A stretch of 64,000 bases of DNA from contig WJXW01000003.1 in NCBI GenBank assembly GCA_015832175.1, positions 2,666,001 to 2,730,000 of the forward strand, read 5' to 3'. Shown piece by piece: positions 1 through 12,038 of the stretch (the first letter of the stretch is position 1; each line of letters opens with the position of its first letter). The translations under genes were made by a program, and so were the position numbers. Source of the stretch: Paraphaeosphaeria minitans. Its lineage: Eukaryota; Ascomycota; Dothideomycetes; Pleosporales; Didymosphaeriaceae. The notes below the pieces were generated by a model. The model saw nothing but the letters and a program-made list of their open reading frames with translations. It ran no database searches and was not told where the DNA came from.

Positions 1-3000
1 AGTAGTCTATAACTATCTTTATTATTATGGTGTAAGTTCTTTTATTATCGTAAACCTTAGAAGGTTCTTATAATTTATGTAGATTTCTAGCATTAAGTAA
101 CTAAGCGCGTAAATCCTCTAGTGCTTTAAGGCTTTAATAATAGCGTAGAGTTCTTTATTATATACGTTATATCGTGTTTTGGCGTTACTAAATTTGCATA
201 AGTAATAGGTAATTAGGTGCTATTTACTATTGTATTCTTGTTTAGCGTAGGCGCCTAGCGTAAGATTACTAGCGTCTGTTTTAAAGCGTAGTAGTTTATT
301 ACTTTTAAAATTAATAAGAATAGGTTCTATAATATATACTGTCTTAAAGAGTTAGAATGACATTTTGCACTTATTTATCTATTTAAAGGGTACGTCCTTT
401 TTTGTAAGATTTATTAAAGGTATTATAACTTTTATATAATCTTGGATAAATTATTAGTTAAATTTATAGAATCCTAAGAATTCTTAGATGTTCTTAGCTA
501 TCTTTAGTATTAGCTAGTTCCTAATGTATTTAACTTTACTTAGTGCTATCTTAATTCCTTCTATAGTAATAATGTGTCCTGGGAATTTAAGTTATTTAAC
601 GTTAAACTTATATTTCTTAAGTTTAATACGAAGGTATGCTTTGTCTAGTGCTTCTAGTACTATCTATATATACTTAGTGTGGTCTAATTTATTTTTAGAA
701 AAGACGAGGATTTTGTCTATATATATAATAACAAATATATCTAGATGTTTATAGAGTACGTTGTTAATAAGTACTATAAAAGCTACTAGTGCGTTTATAA
801 GTCTAAAAGGCATAATCTTATATTTAAATAGTCTGTAGCGTAATTAAAACGCTGTTTTCTATTCTTTACTTTTCTTAATTTGTATAAGGTAGTAACTATC
901 CCTTAGATCTATTATTATAAATATCTTGGCTTAAGATAGTTAATCTTGTAACTCTGTAATATTTAGTAGTAGATATTAGTTCTTTATTATTATATTGTTA
1001 AATTGTTAGTAGCTAACGCATAGTCTCTCCAATCTATCCTTTTTCTTAATAAATATAAAAGGGTTTACTACTAGTAACTTCAATAGTTATATATATCCTT
1101 TTTTAAGGTTTCTCTTATTAAAATCACGTTCTTTAAGGAGTTCTTCTCCTATCTTACTATATAGGAGTCTAAAGGATAGCGTCTTCCTTTCTTCTAGGTC
1201 TATTGTAAGATCCTAGGGTTAATGTTCTAGTAGGTTTACTTTTCCTTCCTCTTCCGTGAATATATATATCTATTTCCTATACTCTCTTAGTAAGGTAAGA
1301 GGTGTGCTATTGTCCTCCTTCTTGCGCTTCTTAACCTAGTAGTTTCTACTAGTGTCTACTAAAGTGTGCTTCTGTTTTTTAACTATCTATTGTAGTATTA
1401 TATTATTAATAACTCCCTCATCTACTATTATTTTAGTTAATACGTAGGCTTTACTTATAATATATAATTATAGTGTTTAAATAATATTTTCTTTATACCC
1501 TAGTTAATCCACAAGTTGTATATTATTAACTAAAGTAATCTTAAGACTAACTTATACTTAGATCCTAGTAAGATATCTAAGGTAAGTTCCTCTCTATATC
1601 CTTAGACTGTTATTATAGTAGTAACCTCTTAGTATATCTAAGGTGTCTTAGGCATTAGGGATCTATTCGTAATATAGATAATATAGGGTACTTCTTTCTC
1701 TAATATTATAAGTCCTACTTGTCTTACTATTTAATAAGATATAAAGTTCTTTCCTACTCCTAAGTTTATAAGAGCTTAAGCCTATATTTCTTTAAACTGT
1801 ACTAGTAGCTTAACTAATACTGTGCTTGCTATAGTATTTAATTTAATAAAGGCGTTTTCTTATCTAAGTTTAGGCCTAAAAAAGATATCTATTTATATAG
1901 GTTATAATTAAGTTCTAGTGCCTAGTATACGTTTCTAAGTATTTACTTCTGTTATTATTCTTAAGTACGTAGCTTATATAGACTATTTTTTTCTTTTTCC
2001 TGTAAGGATGTTTTTCTATTTTTCCTCTTATAGTCTTTACTATTCCTATATACTAGTTAAATTAGTAGCTCTATTATTACTTCTTACGTAGGATAGTTTA
2101 TAAAGCTGTCTAAATGTTTAGCCATATAGTAGTATTTGTAGTCTTAGTTTAGATACGTGTACTAGTATAGTTATATATAGTATTTATTAATAAGTATATT
2201 ATAGTATTTATTGCCCTTTAGCGTAAGGTAAGGAAAGTATTTTACTTATTATTTATCCTAGAGGTGTTTATTATAAGCTGTAATAGGGTAGTTTATCTAT
2301 ATCTATCTATAGCGCAGTTTCCTTCTAGGTTATTTCTTATTTTCCTCTTTTTCTATTTTATATTATGCGCATGTTAGTTCTTTGCAATGCGTCTACATAT
2401 AGAATTAGTATATAGGATTTTAGTGGTCTAGGTAGTACTTTAGTACATAGTCTAACTTCTTATTTTTATAGGGTTGTATTCCTTTTAGTGCCTAGTAGGG
2501 TTCTATATAGTCCTAAATATTTAGTTTATACTTAGGTGATATAGGGTTGTCTTTTTCCTACCTACTTTATAGGTGAGAAGTAGAAGATCTTAGTATCTCT
2601 TCTACGTCTTCTGTGTTATAGTATACATTAGAGTTGTCTTCTAGATCTTTATATAGTTATAAGTTAGGTAAATCTAATCGCTTACTTTGCTCTAGTGTAA
2701 TGCGTTAGTAACTAAATAGTGTTATAATAACTTCCTATTCCTTATTAGGTTCTTAGTCCTTAATAGTTAGTACATTTAACTTAGTTTAATAGACTTTGTT
2801 CTTTAATCTATAGTTCCTAGCTATATAGCCTAGTTTGCTACATGTAAAGCATTTATAGGTCTTAGTTATTAGTTATTAACTTCTATTAGAAACGCGTTTA
2901 TTAGGCTACTTAGGGCCTATCCTTCCTCCTTTTCCTTTACCTATGTAGTTAAACTAGACATCTTCTATTAGTTTGTATCTCTAGTAGTTCCTTAGCTATT

Positions 3001-3735
3001 ACTTTTAGATAATTCTAACAGGGTTTTTATAAACTACTTTTGCTAGTTGTCTAAAGCTTATTACTTTAGAGTTTTAGTAGAGCTCCTATTATAGTAAAAA
3101 CTACTCTTTATTACTCCTAATAGTTTCTTTATATAGTTCTTTAAGGTTAGTAATTTGTATACTACTATGTAAGAGTTCCTTACGTAGTTTCTATTTAAGT
3201 TCTTATTTATATATATCCTAAAGAGATTTATTGTTCTAGTTAAGTTACACAGCGTATCTGCGAAATTTAGCTATATACTTAGCTGCTAATTATTTCTAAA
3301 TTATAGTCTAAATCTTTACTTTTATAATAGAGTCCTTATTAGTAATTCTAAAGAGTTATCTAAAGCATTTCTTAAAGTTGTTATAATCCTTAATAATATT
3401 AACTGTATTAGTGTGCTTATTTGCGTAATTATTATTATTATTATTGTAGTCTATTCCTAGGTACTTTTTAAGGTAGGAATAGATCTATAATCCTACATCT
3501 CTTTGCATATATATTGCTATAAAGATAACCTTCTTCTTATCTTTAAGGGGTTTATCTAAGTTAAAAAAGTACAGGTCTAACTAGAGAATTTAAACGTTAG
3601 TTTAAGATTGTTTACTAAAGTAGAGATTAGGTTTATACGCCTTACTACTATTCTTTATAGGAGTAATTTTAGCGGCACCTAAAGCTGTAGAAGAGGTAGA
3701 AGTTTGTAAAGTACTTATATTAAGGGTGTTTAAGA
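1..3735 (-). mobile_element. E1: Ty3/Gypsy chromovirus, 5' part of internal region (gag, protease, RT, RNase H), RIP-mutated
   Basis: Degenerate gag-pol read on the minus strand away from the LTR at 3736-4146. Gag begins just inside the LTR and its zinc-knuckle region lies near 2800-2870. The reverse transcriptase catalytic region is near 705-745, where the metal-binding motif reads YIDK, so a second Asp is lost. RNase H follows toward position 1. Integrase, chromodomain and the 3' LTR lie outside the window. Stops occur mainly where the sister copies have Gln or Trp, as RIP produces. The DNA is nearly colinear with 21264-26957 and 31394-37198 and reverse-colinear with 12039-17920, so all are one family. 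No functional protein is expected. Confidence 0.9.
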
Positions 3736-4146
3736 TATTAAATCTAAGAGAGTAGCTAGTCCTAAAGGGTTAAGGTTAGTTCTTAGGCAGGAGTACTTAT
3801 AGAAGGTGAAAGGTCTTATTAATATAATAGTATCTTGTAAAGTGTAACAAGTTAACAATTTAGTCTACTAGAATCCAAACGATAGATTAATAAACAGATT
3901 ATATATAAGTATAGAGAGCTTATCCTCGCGTTCCTATATACTTTAAGCGATTAGTGGACTAATCGCTCTAATTAAACTAATTAAGCACTAATTAGTTGCT
4001 TAGTATGTTAAGTGCTTAGTCTAATTAGTTGTTTTAGCGCTCTGATTACACTAATTAGGTCACGTGACCTTTTGTGCTATGCCACTTAAACATCGAATGT
4101 AGATACATATAAAGATCCTAGGAGGCCTAGCCTTCGGATTTCAACA
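3736..4146 (-). repeat. 5' LTR of E1, U3 type A
   Basis: 411 bp, closely matching 17921-18331 and 20852-21263. In element orientation it starts TGTTGAAATCC and ends in the common family end GATTTAATA (TA from CA by RIP). The outer half is U3 type A, with a palindromic GGTCACGTGACC (E-box core) and several AATTAG inverted repeats. The inner 200 bp are the R/U5 half shared by all Gypsy copies here. The outer flank is ctaag, the reverse complement of the cttag flanking E2 at 18332. Confidence 0.9.
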
Positions 4147-7100
4147 CTAAGTTATATATATTTTTAAAGTCTAACTCTAGAATTTAGGTATTCTAAGTCT
4201 TATTATAACCTTTCTAGTAGAGTAGGTATTACTTTTACCCCTTTTTTATTTGCTTAGCTAGAATTTCTTCTACTTTCTAGGCTTTTCCTCTTTTAGGTGT
4301 AACCTCTAGCAGCTAGGTGTTAATGTCTTCCACTCCTAGGCTTGGTTTCTATTATTTAAGAAGGAAAATATAAAACACGTTATAAATATAATAGTATAGT
4401 AGGAGGAGTAGGTAGTATACCTATATTCTAACTGCGTTCTATACTTAGAAGGGCCTAATAAATTTTCCTAATAGCTTTTTACTTAGTTATTAAAGTATGT
4501 GTATATTCTTCGTGCTAAGTAGGACTAAGTCGCCTCTCTAGAATAACTCTTACTTATACTTCTTATTATAGTACTAGCTCTAATACTCTTATACTAAGCG
4601 TAGGTGCTCTATAAGTAATACGCGTGCGCTATATATGCGTTTTACTCTCTTAACTATATCTAGTAGCTCCCCCTCTAGCCTACTATCTATAAGAGGCGTA
4701 GTAAGGATAGGGTGCTTACTATATATAGCATAGAAAGGCGTTATTTTTATTAAATTATAGATAGAGTTATTATATGCAAATGAAGCTGTTAGGAGTAGTT
4801 TAATCTAGTTTGTTTATAGAGGTGTAATAAATATACAAAAGTATTATTTAAGTATCTAATTTTAGTGCTCTGTTTACCTATCAATTTAAGGGTGAAAAGG
4901 AGTGCTAAGCCTACGCTTTACCCATAGTTAGTAGTATATTTCTGCCTAAAAAGTAGAGGTAAAAGTAAAGTCCCTATTAAATACAATACCTTTTAAATGC
5001 TAAACTTTAAGATAACATCTTATAAGTAGGCTTCTACAAATTCCTTTACATTCTATATTTTCTATATAGGGATATAGATCGCTATCTTAGAGAAGTAGTA
5101 TATAATTATAAAGATTATATTAAAAGCGCAGCTACTTTAATCCTTCGCTAGTAGAAATCTAGTTATAAAGTCTAGTAAGACTTCCTTAAAGATATCCTTA
5201 AGCGTTAGAAGAGGTAATAGCTAGCTATACTTACTATGCCTTAGAGCTTTACTCCTTTAGTAAATAGTATAAGTCTTTATGTACTTCTAAACATTTTAAT
5301 CTATAAGAGGCTAATAGTAGGTCTTCTTAATAGCCTTAAGCGTTCTACGTACACTAAAGTGGCCTACTATATATATATTATAGTGGTAGAACAGAATCTT
5401 TTACCTAATTACTAGTTCATCGAGGATGTATAATCTACTATTATACCTTAAGACTTCTATTTTATTAAGGCGCTATACTTACGCCTTACTACTACTTTAA
5501 GTGCTTCTCTTACGCCTTAAGCTAGTAATTCGCTTAATAGTAAAGGTGTCCCTTTACTAAAGCTACTAAACTTTAGTAATAAGGTTAGACTCTTTTATTA
5601 TAAGTTTACTACTAACTAATACTCTAGCTAGCGAGCGTAGTACGTATAGTATACACACTATAGCACTAGTAGTAGGGACCTTTATAGCTTTATAAATGTT
5701 AGTAACATGCGTCTTACATGTGCCTAATAAGATTAGCTTATTTATAGATCTACTTACTCTACTACGCTTAGTCCTCTATAGTATTTTGTTTTATAGGGTA
5801 GGTAATAAACAGGTTAGTAATAGGTTCTCCTATACGTAATCTGCCCTTCTTAATAGTCTATCTACTAGGTTTATTTTCCCTAGGTAGTGTTTTACTTTAA
5901 AATTAAAAGCTGCCAAGTATATTACCTATTATACTTCTTATAGGTTTAGTTTTTGTACAGCGCGTATACCGCGTAAGTTATTATAGTTACTTAGCACTTA
6001 AATTATGTGCTATATACTATCTAGATAATATCTCTATTACTTAAAGTAGTAGATAATAGCGAGGAGGTTAAAGTTATATATCTTATAATTTAGCTCTATA
6101 GCTTAAAGTTTCTTTAACAAAAAAGTAACTAGGTGCCACTTCTAGTCCTTAAATAGCTGCGAAAGGATACTATATATTATAAAAGTAGATGCGTTAGTCT
6201 CTAATTAGATTAGCAGCGTAGGGTTAAAGTGGCGTAGAATAGACGTACTTAAGAAGCGCGTTTTAAGTATTTTAAAAGTATTATTCGCTTTTACTAACTA
6301 TTAAAACACTTAGTTCTTCTTAAGTAGGTCTAAGAGAGAAGTAGTTTCTTGCGTATATACCTTAATAAATCGCCTATAAAAGTTTATAAAGCCTAGAAAT
6401 AACTAGAGGTCTTAAATGCTGGTTAGCTGCAGCTATTCTGTAATAGTTACTATACACGTAGGATTAGCGCAGATTTCTTACGTAATTATAATAAAACTAA
6501 GAAAGTAGACTTCGCCTAAGGCGAATATATACTTAGTTAAATTAATAAAAACTTTAGCCTTACGTAGTAATTTAAGCACAGCGTAGACAGCGCGCTAATA
6601 AAGCGTAAGATTTTTATTATAGGTATAGATAAGTATATTATCAAGATACATAATATGTATATAATCTAGATGTAGTGCTAGTCCCTTATTAATATATATC
6701 TAGAAGCTCGCAGGGGTATTAGTTAAGCTAAATAGTATTACTAAGTATTTAAAGTGGCTATAGCGAGTTTAGAATACAGTTTTCTACTTGTCTCCTACCT
6801 AGATTTAAATTCTATAGTAGGCATTACAAAGATTAAGGGTTGTATAGTAGTATACGCCTAATAGACGATTAAGCGTTTCTCTAACTAAAGGTAGTAGGTA
6901 ATAATCTTTAATAGTAATTGCGTTAAGGCCCTAATAATCTACGTAAAGCCGCAGTGTACTATTTTTTTTAGGGACAAATAGAATTAGTGCTCTAGCTAGG
7001 CTAGTGCTATACCTAATCTATTCCATTTTTAAGGTATCTTTTAGATACTCCTAAAGTACCTTAAGCTCCTGCTCTAAGAGATTATAGAGTAGTTTATAAG

Positions 7101-7310
7101 GAGGTTCCTTTCTTTCTATAATAGGTATAGCATAATTATATTCTTTAAAATTTAGTAGGGTAAACGCTTCTTTTCTATTTAATATGTTACTATATTTATG
7201 TAATATAGAAGAAATATATAGTACCTACGCTGTACGCACTTTATTAATACGTACTATGGTATTATAGGTGCGTTTGCCTTAAGTGAGAAATATAAAAAAA
7301 TAAGTTAAGT
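4147..7310 (-). mobile_element. Second Ty3/Gypsy family: pol remnant (RT, RNase H, integrase, chromodomain)
   Basis: A different Gypsy family from E1-E6, read on the minus strand. The pol frame is followed with RIP-type stops. RT spans about 7190-6430, with a VPKK stretch, a VDY stretch and the catalytic motif YLDN at 6648-6637 (normally YLDD). RNase H follows to about 5850. The integrase zinc domain lies near 5420-5260 and the core near 5180 (DFITR). A chromodomain at about 4235-4152 includes KGYNKT. The frame is cut inside the chromodomain by the E1 LTR at 4146. Its missing end appears to lie at 18337 onward (see the inversion finding). The family is clear; the upstream limit near 7310 is arbitrary. 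Confidence 0.8.
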
Positions 7311-7592
7311 TATCCTATCTAAAATCTATTATACAAATCTAACTACTCTAATTGTCTATTAGGTCTCTTTTTATCTTATCTAGTTAGCGTCCTTCCTTTG
7401 TCTATTCCCTAATTAGCTATCTTAAACGACAGCTAATTAGCCCTATATTTCTCTAATTCTCTATCATAGGCTAACCTTTACACTACATTTTCCTCCCTCT
7501 CTTCTAGGCTTAGTCCCTTAAGCCTACTACCTTACTACTGTTTTAACACCTTATTAGTAGTTACCTCCTAGACCTACGATTTTCTTAATCCT

Positions 7593-7860
7593 TAGCTAAC
7601 CACTTTTACTTAATTATTCTACCTATTAACCTATCGCCTATATGCTACTTATGTCCCTACAATTAAAGTCGTTTATTAACTTCTTTATATATTAGGCAGC
7701 GACGCAGCGTTAGTCTAATTCTAGGCCTATAATTTCACCTTAACCTCTAGCTAACTAACTGTGCCTAATTATTCTAACTACTAACTTATCGCCTATCTAC
7801 TACTTATGTCCCTATAATTAAAGTTATTTACAAACCTCTTAGTATATTAGATAGTAATAT
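7593..7860. repeat. Direct repeat, two copies, 155-bp spacing
   Basis: A segment of about 110 bp starting at 7593 recurs from 7748. Both contain TTATGTCCCTA followed by AATTAAAG, and the copies differ mostly by C/T and G/A changes. It looks like an old tandem duplication that was then RIP-mutated. Confidence 0.65.
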
Positions 7861-9098
7861 TATAGTAATATCCTCTTATAAACGCTTCTGCTAAGCCGCT
7901 TAGGTAGCCTACGCTTAATCTTTAGAATATATAACCTTAGAATTTCTTCCGCTCTATTCTTCTCCTAACTCTTACTCCTACTCTCCTCCCTCTCTTCTAG
8001 TCCTTCTAATACCTATTTAATAACTCTACTATAGTTATAGCTATAGTTAACTATACCTTAAATAGAATAGCCGCTTTTAGTGCTAGTAGTAGGAAAGGTA
8101 GTAATAATATAAATAAGCGTGGCCCTACTAGTAATATAAAAGCGAACCTCTTTATCTACCCCTTTAAGTCTACTAAGGAGTATATTATTAAGTAGTATAT
8201 ATTATCCTAAAAGCCTTTCGTATCTTATTACTAACCTTCTTAATAAGGGTAAAGGCTAATTAGTGTGTAAACTAAGATCTTCTACGTGAACTGGCTCACT
8301 TTATCTATAGTCTAGGTATATAGGGTGTTACCCTAGGTCCTATTCTTCGCACTGCTAGCGTCTATAAGAATAATAGCTATTTAGACCTTACTGTTTAGCA
8401 CTTTAATATTAGTAATACTAAAGTAGGGACTATTACTAAGTTCTTTAGCTTAGGCACTAGGGAGGCTCTATTAAAGCGTAGATACTATAATGCTAATATT
8501 AATATAGGTATCTAGTATACTACTACCTCCTCCTACTTTCCTCTTTCTTCTCTAATTAACTATTACTACACCTACTACTAGAATAAGAGTAGAAGGAGTA
8601 AGCTCTATTTTAGTAGTAAATATAGTGTTTCCTATCTAGAAAGTAAGCTAGTAAACTAAAGAGAGTGTAATAAGTGCTAGATAAATAGTAACTATACCTT
8701 TTACTCTTTTTATTATAAGTTCTAGTCTTAATTTCCTATTACCTAAGCTAATATCTCTTTCCTTTTAGGTAAGCTAGCTAACCCTAGCACTAGTTCTTTT
8801 ATAGATAATATTATTTTAGCTACTGACGTCTTTCCTATTAATATAACCTACTTTTAGGCTCCTTCTAGTTACACTTCTAAAGCTGTTTCTACCCTTAATA
8901 CTGCTATTCTTAGGGAGCCTATAGAACCTTAATATACTATTACTATAAACTATAGTTCTTTTTCCTTAGCAGGCCTTTAAAATTATTTCTAAAAGTCTTT
9001 TAGAGGTTCCCTCTAGTCTCCTTCTAGTAGTGCTTTATTTTTTTAGGGTTTTAGTCCTCTAGCTTAAGGGGGTTCTTGTTCTAGCTCTAATTATAGAT

Positions 9099-9154
9099 CG
9101 CCTAGTCCTAGATTACCTATACGCCTAGTCCTAGATTACCTATACGCCTAGATT
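9099..9154. repeat. 23-bp tandem repeat, about 2.4 units
   Basis: Units 9099-9121 and 9122-9144 are identical, with a partial third unit at 9145-9154. The unit begins CGCCTAGTCCTAG. The identity of the units inside heavily mutated DNA suggests a recent slippage event. Confidence 0.85.
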
Positions 9155-11626
9155 TTCCTACTAGGGAGAATACTCCTCTTTAGCCTTAGCTATTCTCTTA
9201 GTCTACTTATTCTTAGCATTTTTGTTCTAGTTCTCTCTTACCTTATTAGCGGTCTGTTAATTAGGCTACCTAAAATTATACTAGATCCCTTTTTTAGTCT
9301 AAGGTAACTAGGGCCTCTAGCTCTATAGAGCCCTAAACCCTAAATACTTATTAGTTTAGCTACTACCATAGAGATAATGTTACTGTTAATAATAATAAGG
9401 ATAATAATTAGTATCCTAATATATCTTTAGCTAGCAACTAGGTGTTCTCTATTTCTTTTTCCTATACTATCTACCCATTTTCTTTATTCTTCTATATTAA
9501 TTTTTCTAAAATCCTATTATGTACTTTACTTCTACTATTCTTCCTACCCTTCTTTTACTAACTACCTATAGTTAGCTTTCCTAATTCTATATTAGGAAAG
9601 AACTAGGCTAGTTTAACATAACATTAGACTTTAAGGTAGACACATCTTAGCCTATATTAAAATCTAATACTTCTACTCTCTTTAAAATAACTACTTTTAG
9701 TAAATTACCTCTTATCTATATAGGTGGCATAATAGCCTATTAGAGTTCTTTCTTTCGCTCTACTCTTCTAGTTCTTATAAGGCTGTTTTTAACTTCTAAG
9801 CTAGAACTACTATGCTCCTCCCTCTCTTTAATCTTGTAATACTATAGTGGCTTTAGTAGTTTTAGTATAGGGGTCTAAGAGTTAATTAGGAAGTACTTAA
9901 GTATAATCCTTAGCCTTCCCTTTAGTAGCTCTCTAATACTATATTAGGTACTCCATGCGACGTTTCCTTATGCGATCTAGTGTAGGCTAGGGCGTAACTT
10001 CTCTATTATTACTTCTTACTAGATAGCAGGTTCTTAAGAGTGGTTCTAACTCTGTTTTTCTATTAAAATCTATCTTTACTATGTCCCTATAAAGACATTT
10101 CCTAATTTGCTCCTGCCTAATTAGTTATTAGGCTCCTTTTCCTTTCTAGAGAGTAGTTACTAGGCCTTTAAATATAGTTTATTCTAAGAAAAATATTAGT
10201 CTAACTATAATACCTTTTACCTCTTAGGTTAGTGCTACTCTTAGGACAGAATTAGTATTTAGGGTGTTAATAAGTGTAACTAGCTCTTTATCCAATAGAG
10301 TAGTAAAGGCTATTTAAGCACCCTTTTTTCTGCTCGCAGCCTTAGCTTCTAGTATAGCTTAGATAATGCTCTCTTCTATTATTTTAGTAGGTTTAGAAGT
10401 CCTTTAGTTTACCTCTATAACTGCTGCCTATAGCACCAATTTATTATTATTAATTACTAGTAGAGGAGATCCTAGGCAGAATTCTCTAATTCTAGCCCCT
10501 ATAACCCTTTCAATACCTAGGTAGTTCTATTATTTCTAAGAGCTCTTTTCTACTACCCTATCCCTAGTAGTATTTACTTCCTTAGTTATGCTAACTTCTT
10601 TAGATAGGTAGGAGACCTCTAATAGAGTAGCGTAGTAGGCTTTAGCCCTTCTTATTACCTTAATCTCTAGCTCCTAGTCTCTCTACTTATTACTTATTAA
10701 CCTAAAATATAATTAGCCTTTTTTTATTAGGTTATAGGAGCTCCTAAACAACCTATTATTACATTCTATATTAAAGGTTAGCCCTATAAGCTTGTTAAAA
10801 GCGTATTAGTTGTTAGCTAGCTTATTAAAAATAACACTAGCAGTAGTAGGCATAAAAGCCTTCTATTACTTATATTCTTTTATAGTAAGGGTAAGTCCTT
10901 CTATCTTTATAATAACATCTTAGACTTACGCATCTACTTTTTCCTTGTAATCTTTATTTCCTCCTATTCTTGTTTCCTCCTATACCTTAAAGAACTTCCT
11001 AGGTAGTGGGATAAGTAGAATTGCTAACAAAGCAGCTTTAGAATAAGCTAGATTTATAGTAACCTATCTCTTCTCCTACTATATAGCCCTAATTGCCTTA
11101 TCCTAGTATCTGCACTAGCGAAAGAAATTATACAATTCTTACACCTAATAGGTGTTTATATTACCTCCTTTTAGGCAACTCTCTATTAGCATTCTATACA
11201 TAACTATAGTCTTGTCGTCTTGGCTAAGACCTCTAAAGAAAAAAGTCCCTACTTCTATCTACACAATTTATAATTAAGTAAGGGTAGCTTAGGTATAGCT
11301 ATTAAATTTATAGAAGTAGTTTTTTAGTGTAATAGGCTGTTAGCTTACTTTATTAAGCTAGCTCTTAAGGTAGGCTCTAGTTACTTTTTAGTACTCTAAG
11401 TTTATTAGTGAGTACTTAGAGTAAAGTATCTTCTAGAAGTCTTTCTAGTTAACTAAAGCGCTTCTATAGGCTAGTAGCTTTATAATATCCTTTTAGTAGG
11501 TGCCTAAGTAAAAGTAAGGTAGCTTTTATTTCTTAAGCTCCTTACTCTACCCTACTCCTTTCGCTTAAAAGTTATAGTCCTCTAGAAAGGTAGTAATATT
11601 AATACTACTAAAGATTAGTGCGTTAC

Positions 11627-12038
11627 TATTACGAACTAGATAGTAATGTAGGAGTTAGGCACTTATAAAGGTATAATAAAGCGATAACAGGGTTATAGAC
11701 GTAACAAAGAAACGCTAAGAGGCTTAGATTAGATTACGTAATACGCTTAGCTACTTAGGAGCCCTAAGTAGCCAAGTAAGTTACGTAATGCGCTTAGTTA
11801 CTTAGGAGCACTAAGTAGTAAAGTAGCCTTAGTATATAGGAACGCGAGAATAAGCTTTTTATACTTATGTTTCATTTATTTATTAATCTATTATTTGGAT
11901 TCTAGTAGACTAAATTGTTAACTTATTACACTTAGTTAAGATACTAACGTATTAATAAGACCTTTTACCTTCTGTAAGTACTTCTACTTAAGAACTAACC
12001 TTAACCCTTTAGGACTAGCTCTGCTCTTAAATTTAACA
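11627..12038 (+). repeat. 5' LTR of E2, U3 type B
   Basis: 412 bp, TATTACGAACT... to ...ATTTAACA, matching 28577-28988, 41440-41851 and 52066-52475. U3 type B contains two copies of a unit of about 47 bp with TTACGTAAT and GCTTAG. The inner half matches the R/U5 of the type A and C LTRs. The left flank is gttac, which does not match the right flank of E2 (cttag). The opposite LTR of this element is type A, so the copy is a chimera. Confidence 0.9.

Larger units (their letters stand above)
7311..11626. other. RIP-mutated repetitive DNA, unidentified
   Basis: About 4.3 kb of TpA-rich DNA with no open frame. On the minus strand the first few hundred bases continue the frame upstream of the second-family RT and may be its protease/gag. 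On the plus strand about 8600-10300 has one frame with fairly sparse stops, a Pro/Ser-rich stretch near 9060-9200 and short cysteine motifs, but I do not recognise a family. Two internal duplications are listed separately. No LTR ends were recognised. It ends abruptly at the E2 LTR. Confidence 0.5.

Noticed and set aside
524..754. 76-codon plus-strand open frame
   Set aside because: It is the complement of the RT region of E1, whose real frame is on minus. The same shadow appears at 15287-14937 opposite E2.
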